This document shows, piece by piece, positions 34,671-48,000 of a stretch of 64,000 nucleotides of DNA. Position numbers and translations under genes: made by a program. A model generated the notes under the pieces. The model had not been told where the DNA came from, did no database searches, and worked only from the letters and a program-made list of their open reading frames with translations. This DNA comes from Magicicada septendecula (Eukaryota > Arthropoda > Insecta > Hemiptera > Cicadidae), in the NCBI GenBank assembly GCA_034769895.1, contig CM068370.1, positions 37,608,031 to 37,672,030 on the forward strand, read 5' to 3'. Within the stretch, counting starts at the first letter, position 1; every line of letters starts with the position of its first letter.

Positions 34671-35943
34671 CAGGGTGATTCAGTTGGAGGTTACAATTTT
34701 AAGTTGGTAATACTGTTTTCTTGTGAAAGATAAACAGCTGATATTTGAAATTAGTCATTGTTAAGTATTGACATTTGTTTTTATGGAGCGGTATTCGACT
34801 CAAGAACGTATTTTAATTGTTGAAACCTATTTTCGAAGTGAATAAAATTTAACTAACACGATTCGCGCACTGCGAAATGACTTCGGTAACCATAACCGTC
34901 CATCTCGTGCCGCGATTAAAAAATTAATCGAAAAACTCAATAGAACCGGGTCAGTGTTGGATGTGCAAAAACCAGTTGCGTCATCGTAGTGGCCGGTCAC
35001 TCACAAATATCGCTGCAGTGAGTGCCAGTGTCCATGACAATCCGTCGTCCTCCATTCGCCATTGTTCCCAGCGGTTGGACCTTTCCCACAGCACCACGCA
35101 GCGCATTTTAACTAAAGTTCCGCATTTGCATGCCTACCAGAACCAATTGACCCAGGAATTGAAGCCAACAGATCATAGACAGCATCGTGACTTCGTTGAT
35201 TGGGTGATAGAGAGCCACCAAAGTTGATGGCGATTTTCTGAAGAAAAATCATATTCAGCGATGAAGCTCATTTTCAACTGAATGGGTATGTAAACAAGCA
35301 AAACTGCCGCATTTGGGGACTTGAAAATCCACGAACCATTCTCGAACAGCCAATGCATCCACAAAAAATCACTGTTTGGTGTAGATTTTGGGTCGGCGGC
35401 GTGATTGGGCCGTACGTTTTTTTAAATGCCCGTGGTGATGCAATAACGGTGGCATTATCGGTCAATGGTGAACGTTATCGGGAGATGATAACAAATTATT
35501 TTTGGCACCAATTGGATGATATTGATGTCGAAGACATGTGCAGTTGTTGCACACAAAGTTCCCCGGCTGCGTCATCTCTCGTTTCGGCGATCAACATTGG
35601 CCACCAAGATCGTGTGATCTCACGCCGTTGGATTAGTTTCTTTGGAGTTATTTTGAAGCAGAAGGTATATGCCAATGACCCCAAAACGATTCCAGAGCTA
35701 AAGGACGAGATTCGACATGTTATTCATGAACTGCCGCAGGAGTTATGCTGGAAAGTGATGGAATATTTCATAAAAAGGGCGGAAGACTGCAGGGCCGCTC
35801 GTGGCAGCCATTTGCCCAATATCATTTATCATGTTTAATGTCAGTGTCTAAAAAACATATCAAAATAAATACATTAAGAGTTCATCAAAACTCAATGCGT
35901 TTTATTTTACATTAAAATTGTAACCTCTAGTTGAATCATCGTT
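34671..35943 (+). mobile_element. Tc1/mariner-type transposon with both ends and TA duplications, 1,273 bp
   Basis: The left end cagggtgattcagttggagg and the reverse complement of the right end, aacgatgattcaactagagg, are inverted repeats that continue into ttacaatttta. TA flanks both sides (34,669-34,670 and 35,944-35,945). A transposase gene fills the interior. It sits 135 bp upstream of the satellite array. Confidence 0.9.
34782..35838 (+). pseudogene. Tc1/mariner-type transposase, multiply broken, second catalytic residue lost
   Basis: Starts MERYSTQERILIVETYF, with a stop 21 codons in. The helix-turn-helix region follows with IRALRNDFGNHNRPSRAAIK, then a frameshift near 34,970 into HRSGRSLTNIAAVSASVHDN. 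A stop and shift near 35,225 precede IIFSDEAHFQLNGYVNKQN with catalytic D1 (codon at 35,260). PQKITVWCRFWVGGVIGPYV follows. After NYFWHQLDDIDVEDM the segment that should hold the second aspartate is missing, and the sequence resumes out of frame with FPGCVISRFGDQHWPPRSCD then LTPLD. The C-terminus (DPKTIPELKDEIRHVIHEL) is well preserved. It is therefore inactive. Confidence 0.9.
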
Positions 35944-36077
35944 TATATACCAACTGAAATCGTTTCACTGTTCTATTCTAATAAGAACCCCGTGAACGGT
36001 CATTAATAATTACTTACCAGAGATGTTTATGTTCTGAGGTCGGGCTTCACTTTAATTACTTCACTAAACATTCCAAA

Positions 36078-39000
36078 GTCTATATCGCTTTGATTGGAGG
36101 GTTAAGACGACTGTTTCTGTACTGCTATATATTCCACGGAACTTTCTTAACAAAAGCACTAATATTATTGGTCCATCACTATAGTAACGCCGATGGGTAT
36201 CTAAGCTAATCTGGTGTTTTTCATTGTCTATATCGCTTTGATTACAGGGTTAAGGCGACTGTTTCTGTACTGCTATATAATCCACAGAACTTTTGTAACA
36301 AAAGCACTAATATTATTGGTCCATCACTATAGTAACGCCGATGGGTATCTAAGCTAATCTGGTGTCTTTCATTGTCTATATCGCTTTGATTAGAGGATTA
36401 AGACGACTGTTTCTGTACTGCTATAAAATCTACAGAACGTTTGTAACAAAAGCACTAATATTATTGGTCCATCACTATAGTAACGCCGATGGGTATCTAA
36501 GCTAATCTGGTGTCTTTCATTGTCTATATCGCTTTGATTAGAGGGTTAAGACGACTGTTTCTGTACTGCTATATAATCCACAGAACGTTCGTAACAAAAG
36601 CACTAATATTATTGATCCATCACACTGGTAACGCCGATGGGTATCTCAGCTAATCTGGTGTCTTTCATTGTCTATATCGCTTTGATTAGAGGGTTAAGAC
36701 GACTGTTTCAGTACTGCTATATAATCCACAGAACGTTCGTAACAAAAGCACTAATATTATTGATCCATCACACTGGTAACGCCGATGGGTATCTAAGCTA
36801 ATCTGGTATCTTTCATTGTCTATATCGCTTTGATTACAGGGTTAAGACGACTGTTTCTGTACTGCTATATAATCCACAGAACGTTCGTAACAAAAGCACT
36901 AATATTATTGATCCATCACACTGGTAACGCCGATGGGTATCTAAGCTAATCTGGTGTCTTTCATTGTCTATATCGCTTTGATTAGAGGGTTAAGACGACT
37001 GTTTCAGCACTGCTATATAATCCACAGAACGTTTGTAACAAAAGCACTAATATTATTGGTCCATCACTATAGTAACGCCGATGGGTATCTCAGCTAATCT
37101 GGTGTCTTTCATTGTCTATATCGCTTTGATTACAGGGTTAAGGCGACTGTTTCTGTACTGCTATATAATCCAAAGAACGTTTGTAACAAAAGCACTAATA
37201 TTATTGTTCCATCACTATAGTAACGCCGATGGGTATCTCAGCTAATCTGGTGTCTTTCATTGTCTATATCGCTTTGATTAGAGTGTTAAAGACGACTGTT
37301 TCTGTACTGCTATATCATCCACAGAACGTTTGTAACAAAAGCACTAATATTATTGTTCCATCACTATAGTAACGCCGATGGGTATCTCAGCTAATCTGGT
37401 GTCTTTCATTGTCTATATCGCTTTGATTAGAGTGTTAAAGACGACTGTTTCTGTACTGCTATATAATCCACAGAACGTTTGTAACAAAAGCACTAATATT
37501 ATTGTTCCATCACTATAGTAACGCCGATGGGTATCTCAGCTAATCTGGTGTCTTTCATTGTCTATATCGCTTTGATTACAGGGTTAAGGCGACTGTTTCT
37601 GTACTGCTATATAATCCACAGAACGTTTGTAACAAAAGCACTAATATTATTGGTCCATCACTATAGTAACGCCGATGGGTATCTCAGCTAATCTGGTGTC
37701 TTTCATTGTCTATATCGCTTTGATTAGAGTGTTAAAGACGACTGTTTCTGTACTGCTATATAATCCACAGAACGTTTGTAACAAAAGCACTAATATTATT
37801 GTTCCATCACTATAGTAACGCCGATGGGTATCTCAGCTAATCTGGTGTCTTTCATTGTCTATATCGCTTTGATTAGAGTGTTAAAGACGACTGTTTCTGT
37901 ACTGCTATATCATCCACAGAACGTTTGTAACAAAAGCACTAATATTATTGATCCATCACTATAGTAACGCCGATGGGTATCTCAGCTAATCTGGTGTCTT
38001 TCATTGTCTATATCGCTTTGATTAGAGTGTTAAAGACGACTGTTTCTGTACTGCTATATAATCCACAGAACGTTTGTAACAAAAGCACTAATATTATTGT
38101 TCCATCACTATAGTAACGCCGATGGGTATCTCAGCTAATCTGGTGTCTTTCATTGTCTATATCGCTTTGATTAGAGGGTTAAGACGACTGTTTCTGTACT
38201 GCTATATAATCCACAGAACGTTTGTAACAAAAGCACTAATATTATTGTTCCATCACTATAGTAACGCCGATGGGTATCTCAGCTAATCTGGTGTCTTTCA
38301 TTGTCTATATCGCTTTGATTAGAGGGTTAAGACGACTGTTTATGTACTGCTATATCATCCACAGAACGTTTGTAACAAAAGCACTAATATTATTGTTCCA
38401 TCACTATAGTAACGCCGATGGGTATCTCAGCTAATCTGGTGTCTTTCATTGTCTATATCGCTTTGATTAGAGTGTTAAAGACGACTGTTTCTGTACTGCT
38501 ATATAATCCACAGAACGTTTGTAACAAAAGCACTAATATTATTGTTCCATCACTATAGTAACGCCGATGGGTATCTCAGCTAATCTGGTGTCTTTCATTG
38601 TCTATATCGCTTTGATTAGAGTGTTAAAGACGACTGTTTCTGTACTGCTATATAATCCACAGAACGTTTGTAACAAAAGCACTAATATTATTGTTCCATC
38701 ACTATAGTAACGCCGATGGGTATCTCAGCTAATCTGGTGTCTTTCATTGTCTATATCGCTTTGATTAGAGGGTTAAGACGACTGTTTCTGTACTGCTATA
38801 TAATCCACAGAACGTTTGTAACAAAAGCACTAATATTATTGTTCCATCACTATAGTAACGCCGATGGGTATCTCAGCTAATCTGGTGTCTTTCATTGTCT
38901 ATATCGCTTTGATTAGAGTGTTAAAGACGACTGTTTCTGTACTGCTATATCATCCACAGAACGTTTGTAACAAAAGCACTAATATTATTGATCCATCACA

Positions 39001-42000
39001 CTGGTAACGCCGATCGGTATCTCAGCTAATCTGGTGTCTTTCATTGTCTATATCGCTTTGATTAGAGTGTTAAAGACGACTGTTTCTGTACTGCTATATA
39101 ATCCACAGAACGTTTGTAACAAAAGCACTAATATTATTGGTCCATCACTATAGTAACGCCGATGGGTATCTCAGCTAATCTGGTGTCTTTCATTGTCTAT
39201 ATCGCTTTGATTAGAGGGTTAAGACGACTGTTTCAGCACTGCTATATAATCCACAGAACGTTTGTAACAAAAGCACTAATATTATTGGTCCATCACTCTG
39301 GTAACGCCGATGGGTATCTAAGCTAATCTGGTGTCTTTCATTGTCTATATCGCTTTGATTACAGGGTTAAGGCGACTGTTTCAGTACTGCTATATAATCC
39401 ACAGAACGTTCGTAACAAAAGCACTAATATTATTGATCCATCACTCTGGTAACGCCGATGGGTATCTAAGCTAATCTGGTGTCTTTCATTGTCTATATCG
39501 CTTTGATTAGAGTGTTAAAGACGACTGTTTCTGTACTGCTATATCATCCACAGAACGTTTGTAACAAAAGCACTAATATTATTGGTCCATCACTCTGGTA
39601 ACGCCGATGGGTATCTAAGCTAATCTGGTGTCTTTCATTGTCTATATCGCTTTGATTACAGGGTTAAGGCGACTGTTTCAGTACTGCTATATAATCCACA
39701 GAACGTTCGTAACAAAAGCACTAATATTATTGATCCATCACTCTGGTAACGCCGATGGGTATCTAAGCTAATCTGGTGTCTTTCATTGTCTATATCGCTT
39801 TGATTAGAGTGTTAAAGACGACTGTTTCTGTACTGCTATATCATCCACAGAACGTTTGTAACAAAAGCACTAATATTATTGGTCCATCACTATAGTAACG
39901 CCGATGGGTATCTCAGCTAATCTGGTGTCTTTCATTGTCTATATCGCTTTGATTAGAGGGTTAAGACGACTGTTTCAGCACTGCTATATAATCCACAGAA
40001 CGTTTGTAACAAAAGCACTAATATTATTGGTCCATCACTCTGGTAACGCCGATGGGTATCTAAGCTAATCTGGTGTCTTTCATTGTCTATATCGCTTTGA
40101 TTACAGGGTTAAGGCGACTGTTTCAGTACTGCTATATAATCCACAGAACGTTCGTAACAAAAGCACTAATATTATTGATCCATCACTCTGGTAACGCCGA
40201 TGGGTATCTCAGCTAATCTGGTGTCTTTCATTGTCTATATCGCTTTGATTAGAGGGTTAAGACGACTGTTTCAGTACTGCTATATAATCCACAGAACGTT
40301 CGTAACAAAAGCACTAATATTATTGGTCCATCACTATAGTAACGCCGATGGGTATCTAAGCTAATCTGGTGTCTTTCATTGTCTATATCGCTTTGATTAG
40401 AGGGTTAAGACGACTGTTTCAGTACTGCTATATAATCCACAGAACGTTTGTAACAAAAGCACTAATATTATTGTTCCATCACTATAGTAACGCCGATGGG
40501 TATCTAAGCTAATCTGGTGTCTTTCATTGTCTATATCGCTTTGATTAGAGGGTTAAGACGACTGTTTCAGTACTGCTATATAATCCACAGAACGTTTGTA
40601 ACAAAAGCACTAATATTATTGATCCATCACACTGGTAACGCCGATGGGTATCTAAGCTAATCTGGTGTCTTTCATTGTCTATATCGCTTTGATTAGAGTG
40701 TTAAAGACGACTGTTTCTGTACTGCTATATAATCCACAGAACGTTTGTAACAAAAGCACTAATATTATTGGTCCATCACTATAGTAACGCCGATGGGTAT
40801 CTAAGCTAATCTGGTGTCTTTCATTGTCTATATCGCTTTGATTAGAGGGTTAAGACGACTGTTTCTGTACTGCTATATAATCCACAGAACGTTCGTAACA
40901 AAAGCACTAATATTATTGATCCATCACACTGGTAACGCCGATGGGTATCTCAGCTAATCTGGTGTCTTTCATTGTCTATATCGCTTTGATTAGAGGGTTA
41001 AGACGACTGTTTCAGTACTGCTATATAATCCACAGAACGTTCGTAACAAAAGCACTAATATTATTGATCCATCACACTGGTAACGCCGATGGGTATCTAA
41101 GCTAATCTGGTGTCTTTCATTGTCTATATCGCTTTGATTACAGGGTTAAGACGACTGTTTCTGTACTGCTATATAATCCACAGAACGTTCGTAACAAAAG
41201 CACTAATATTATTGATCCATCACACTGGTAACGCCGATGGGTATCTAAGCTAATCTGGTGTCTTTCATTGTCTATATCGCTTTGATTAGATGGTTAAGAC
41301 GACTGTTTCAGCACTGCTATATAATCCACAGAACGTTTGTAACAAAAGCACTAATATTATTGGTCCATCACTATAGTAACGCCGATGGGTATCTCAGCTA
41401 ATCTGGTGTCTTTCATTGTCTATATCGCTTTGATTACAGGGTTAAGGCGACTGTTTCTGTACTGCTATATAATCCACAGAACGTTTGTAACAAAAGCACT
41501 AATATTATTGTTCCATCACTATAGTAACGCCGATGGGTATCTCAGCTAATCTGGTGTCTTTCATTGTCTATATCGCTTTGATTAGAGTGTTAAAGACGAC
41601 TGTTTCTGTACTGCTATATCATCCACAGAACGTTTGTAACAAAAGCACTAATATTATTGATCCATCACACTGGTAACGCCGATGGGTATCTCAGCTAATC
41701 TGGTGTCTTTCATTGTCTATATCGCTTTGATTAGAGTGTTAAAGACGACTGTTTCTGTACTGCTATATAATCCACAGAACGTTTGTAACAAAAGCACTAA
41801 TATTATTGGTCCATCACTATAGTAACGCCGATGGGTATCTCAGCTAATCTGGTGTCTTTCATTGTCTATATCGCTTTGATTAGAGGGTTAAGACGCCTGT
41901 TTCAGCACTGCTATATAATCCACAGAACGTTTGTAACAAAAGCACTAATATTATTGGTCCATCACTCTGGTAACGCCGATGGGTATCTAAGCTAATCTGG

Positions 42001-45000
42001 TGTCTTTCATTGTCTATATCGCTTTGATTACAGGGTTAAGGCGACTGTTTCAGTACTGCTATATAATCCACAGAACGTTCGTAACAAAAGCACTAATATT
42101 ATTGATCCATCACTCTGGTAACGCCGATGGGTATCTAAGCTAATCTGGTTTCTTTCATTGTCTATATCGCTTTGATTAGAGTGTTAAAGACGACTGTTTC
42201 TGTACTGCTATATCATCCACAGAACGTTTGTAACAAAAGCACTAATATTATTGATCCATCACACTGGTAACGCCGATGGGTATCTAAGCTAATCTGGTGT
42301 CTTTCATTGTCTATATCGCTTTGATTAGAGGGTTAAGACGACTGTTTCAGCACTGCTATATAATCCACAGAACGTTTGTAACAAAAGCACTAATATTATT
42401 GGTCCATCACTATAGTAACGCCGATGGGTATCTCAGCTAATCTGGTGTCTTTCATTGTCTATATCGCTTTGATTAGAGTGTTAAAGACGACTGTTTCTGT
42501 ACTGCTATATAATCCACAGAACGTTTGTAACAAAAGCACTAATATTATTGTTCCATCACTATAGTAACGCCGATGGGTATCTCAGCTAATCTGGTGTCTT
42601 TCATTGTCTATATCGCTTTGATTAGAGTGTTAAAGACGACTGTTTCTGTACTGCTATATAATCCACAGAACGTTTGTAACAAAAGCACTAATATTATTGT
42701 TCCATCACTATAGTAACGCCGATGGGTATCTCAGCTAATCTGGTGTCTTTCATTGTCTATATCGCTTTGATTAGAGTGTTAAAGACGACTGTTTCTGTAC
42801 TGCTATATAATCCACAGAACGTTTGTAACAAAAGCACTAATATTATTGTTCCATCACTATAGTAACGCCGATGGGTATCTCAGCTAATCTGGTGTCTTTC
42901 ATTGTCTATATCGCTTTGATTAGAGGGTTAAGACGACTGTTTCTGTACTGCTATATAATCCACAGAACGTTTGTAACAAAAGCACTAATATTATTGTTCC
43001 ATCACTATAGTAACGCCGATGGGTATCTCAGCTAATCTGGTGTCTTTCATTGTCTATATCGCTTTGATTAGATTGTTAAAGACGACTGTTTCTGTACTGC
43101 TATATCATCCACAGAACGTTTGTAACAAAAGCACTAATATTATTGATCCATCACACTGGTAACGCCGATGGGTATCTCAGCTAATCTGGTGTCTTTCATT
43201 GTCTATATCGCTTTGATTAGAGTGTTAAAAACGACTGTTTCTGTACTGCTATATAATCCACAGAACGTTTGTAACAAAAGCACTAATATTATTGGTCCAT
43301 CACTATAGTAACGCCGATGGGTATCTCAGCTAATCTGGTGTCTTTCATTGTCTATATCGCTTTGATTAGAGGGTTAAGACGACTGTTTCAGCACTGCTAT
43401 ATAATCCACAGAACGTTTGTAACAAAAGCACTAATATTATTGGTCCATCACTCTGGTAACGCCGATGGGTATCTAAGCTAATCTGGTGTCTTTCTATGTC
43501 TATATCGCTTTGATTACAGGGTTAAGGCGACTGTTTCAGTACTGCTATATAATCCACAGAACGTTCGTAACAAAAGCACTAATATTATTGATCCATCACT
43601 CTGGTAACGCCGATGGGTATCTAAGCTAATCTGGTGTCTTTCATTGTCTATATCGCTTTGATTAGAGTGTTAAAGACGACTGTTTCTGTACTGCTATATC
43701 ATCCACAGAACGTTTGTAACAAAAGCACTAATATTATTGGTCCATCACTATAGTAACGCCGATGGGTATCTAAGCTAATCTGGTGTCTTTCATTGTCTAT
43801 ATCGCTTTGATTACAGGGTTAAGGCGACTGTTTCAGTACTGCTATATAATCCACAGAACGTTCGTAACAAAAGCACTAATATTATTGATCCATCACTCTG
43901 GTAACGCCGATGGGTATCTAAGCTAATCTGGTGTCTTTCATTGTCTATATCGCTTTGATTAGAGTGTTAAAGACGACTGTTTCTGTACTGCTATATCATC
44001 CACAGAACGTTTGTAACAAAAGCACTAATATTATTGGTCCATCACTATAGTAACGCCGATGGGTATCTCAGCTAATCTGGTGTCTTTCATTGTCTATATC
44101 GCTTTGATTAGAGGGTTAAGACGACTGTTTCAGCACTGCTACATAATCCACAGAACGTTTGTAACAAAAGCACTAATATTATTGGTCCATCACTCTGGTA
44201 ACGCCGATGGGTATCTAAGCTAATCTGGTGTCTTTCATTGTCTATATCGCTTTGATTACAGGGTTAAGGCGACTGTTTCAGTACTGCTATATAATCCACA
44301 GAACGTTCGTAACAAAAGCACTAATATTATTGATCCATCACTCTGGTAACGCCGATGGGTATCTCAGCTAATCTGGTGTCTTTCATTGTCTATATCGCTT
44401 TGATTAGAGGGTTAAGACGACTGTTTCAATACTGCTATATAATCCACAGAACGTTCGTAACAAAAGCACTAATATTATTGGTCCATCACTATAGTAACGC
44501 CGATGGGTATCTAAGCTAATCTGGTGTCTTTCATTGTCTATATCGCTTTGATTAGAGGGTTAAGACGACTGTTTCAGTACTGCTATATAATCCACAGAAC
44601 GTTTGTAACAAAAGCACTAATATTATTGGTCCATCACTATAGTAACGCCGATGGGTATCTAAGCTAATCTGGTGTCTTTCATTGTCTATATCGCTTTGAT
44701 TAGAGGGTTAAGACGACTGTTTCAGTACTGCTATATAATCCACAGAACGTTTGTAACAAAAGCACTAATATTATTGATCCATCACACTGGTAACGCCGAT
44801 GGGTATCTAAGCTAATCTGGTGTCTTTCATTGTCTATATCGCTTTGATTAGAGTGTTAAAGACGACTGTTTCTGTACTGCTATATAATCCACAGAACGTT
44901 TGTAACAAAAGCACTAATATTATTGGTCCATCACTATCGTAACGCCGATGGGTATCTAAGCTAATCTGGTGTCTTTCATTGTCTATATCGCTTTGATTAG

Positions 45001-48000
45001 AGGGTTAAGACGACTGTTTCTGTACTGCTATATAATCCACAGAACGTTTGTAACAAAAGCACTAATATTATTGTTCCATCACTATAGTAACGCCGATGGG
45101 TATCTCAGCTAATCTGGTGTCTTTCATTGTCTATATCGCTTTGATTAGAGTGTTAAAGACGACTGTTTCTGTACTGCTATATAATCCACAGAACGTTTGT
45201 AACAAAAGCACTAATATTATTGGTCCATCACTATAGTAACGCCGATGGGTATCTCAGCTAATCTGGTGTCTTTCATTGTCTATATCGCTTTCATTAGAGT
45301 GTTAAAGACGACTGTTTCTGTACTGCTATATCATCCACAGAACGTTTGTAACAAAAGCACTAATATTATTGATCCATCACAATGGTAACGCCGATGGGTA
45401 TCTCAGCTAATCTGGTGTCTTTCATTGTCTATATCGCTTTGATTAGAGGGTTAAGACGACTGTTTCAGCACTGCTATATAATCCACAGAACGTTTGTAAC
45501 AAAAGCACTAATATTATTGGTCCATCACTATAGTAACGCCGATGGGTATCTCAGCTAATCTGGTGTCTTTCATTGTCTATATCGCTTTGATTACAGGGTT
45601 AAGGCGACTGTTTCTGTACTGCTATATAATCCACAGAACGTTTGTAACAAAAGCACTAATATTATTGTTCCATCACTATAGTAACGCCGATGGGTATCTC
45701 AGCTAATCTGGTGTCTTTCATTGTCTATATCGCTTTGATTAGAGTGTTAAAGACGACTGTTTCTGTACTGCTATATCATCCACAGAACGTTTGTAACAAA
45801 AGCACTAATATTATTGATCCATCACACTGGTAACGCCGATGGGTATCTCAGCTAATCTGGTGTCTTTCATTGTCTATATCGCTTTCATTAGAGTGTTAAA
45901 GACGACTGTTTCTGTACTGCTATATAATCCACAGAACGTTTGTAACAAAAGCACTAATATTATTGGTCCATCACTATAGTAACGCCGATGGGTATCTCAG
46001 CTAATCTGGTGTCTTTCATTGTCTATATCGCTTTGATTAGAGGGTTAAGACGACTGTTTCAGCACTGCTATATAATCCACAGAACGTTTGTAACAAAAGC
46101 ACTAATATTATTGGTCCATCACTCTGGTAACGCCGATGGGTATCTAAGCTAATCTGGTGTCTTTCATTGTCTATATCGCTTTGATTACAGGGTTAAGGCG
46201 ACTGTTTCAGTACTGCTATATAATCCACAGAACGTTCGTAACAAAAGCACTAATATTATTGATCCATCACTCTGGTAACGCCGATGGGTATCTAAGCTAA
46301 TCTGGTGTCTTTCATTGTCTATATCGCTTTGATGAGAGTGTTAAAGACGACTGTTTCTGTACTGCTATATCATCCACAGAACGTTTGTAACAAAAGCACT
46401 AATATTATTGGTCCATCACTATAGTAACGCCGATGGGTATCTAAGCTAATCTGGTGTCTTTCATTGTCTATATCGCTTTGATTACAGGGTTAAGGCGACT
46501 GTTTCAGTACTGCTATATAATCCACAGAACGTTCGTAACAAAAGCACTAATATTATTGATCCATCACTCTGGTAACGCCGATGGGTATCTAAGCTAATCT
46601 GGTGTCTTTCATTGTCTATATCGCTTTGATTAGAGTGTTAAAGACGACTGTTTCTGTACTGCTATATCATCCACAGAACGTTTGTAACAAAAGCACTAAT
46701 ATTATTGGTCCATCACTATAGTAACGCCGATGGGTATCTCAGCTAATCTGGTGTCTTTCATTGTCTATATCGCTTTGATTAGAGGGTTAAGACGACTGTT
46801 TCAGCACTGCTATATAATCCACAGAACGTTAGTAACAAAAGCACTAATATTATTGGTCCATCACTCTGGTAACGCCGATGGGTATCTAAGCTAATCTGGT
46901 GTCTTTCATTGTCTATATCGCTTTGATTACAGGGTTAAGACGACTGTTTCAGTACTGCTATATAATCCACAGAACGTTCGTAACAAAAGCACTAATATTA
47001 TTGATCCATCACTCTGGTAACGCCGATGGGTATCTAAGCTAATCTGGTGTCTTTCATTGTCTATATCGCTTTTATTAGAGTGTTAAAGACGACTGTTTCT
47101 GTACTGCTATATCATCCACAGAACGTTTGTAACAAAAGCACTAATATTATTGATCCATCACACTGGTAACGCCGATTGGTATCTCAGCTAATCTGGTGTC
47201 TTTCATTGTCTATATCGCTTTGATTAGAGTGTTAAAGACGACTGTTTCTGTACTGCTATATCATCCACAGAACGTTTGTAACAAAAGCACTAATATTATT
47301 GATCCATCACACTGGTAACGCCGATGGGTATCTCAGCTAATCTGGTGTCTTTCATTGTCTATATCGCTTTGATTAGAGTGTTAAAGACGACTGTTTCTGT
47401 ACTGCTATATAATCCACAGAACGTTTGTAACAAAAGCACTAATATTATTGGTCCATCACTATAGTAACGCCGATGGGTATCTCAGCTAATCTGGTGTCTT
47501 TCATTGTCTATATCGCTTTCATTAGAGTGTTAAAGACGACTGTTTCTGTACTGCTATATCATCCACAGAACGTTTGTAACAAAAGCACTAATATTATTGA
47601 TCCATCACAATGGTAACGCCGATGGGTATCTCAGCTAATCTGGTGTCTTTCATTGTCTATATCGCTTTGATTAGAGTGTTAAAGACGACTGTTTCTGTAC
47701 TGCTATATAATCCACAGAACGTTTGTAACAAAAGCACTAATATTATTGGTCCATCACTATAGTAACGCCGATGGGTATCTCAGCTAATCTGGTGTCTTTC
47801 ATTGTCTATATCGCTTTGATTAGAGGGTTAAGACGACTGTTTCAGCACTGCTATATAATCCACAGAACGGTTGTAACAAAAGCACTAATATTATTGGTCC
47901 ATCACTCTGGTAACGCCGATGGGTATCTAAGCTAATCTGGTGTCTTTCATTGTCTATATCGCTTTGATTACAGGGTTAAGGCGACTGTTTCTGTACTGCT

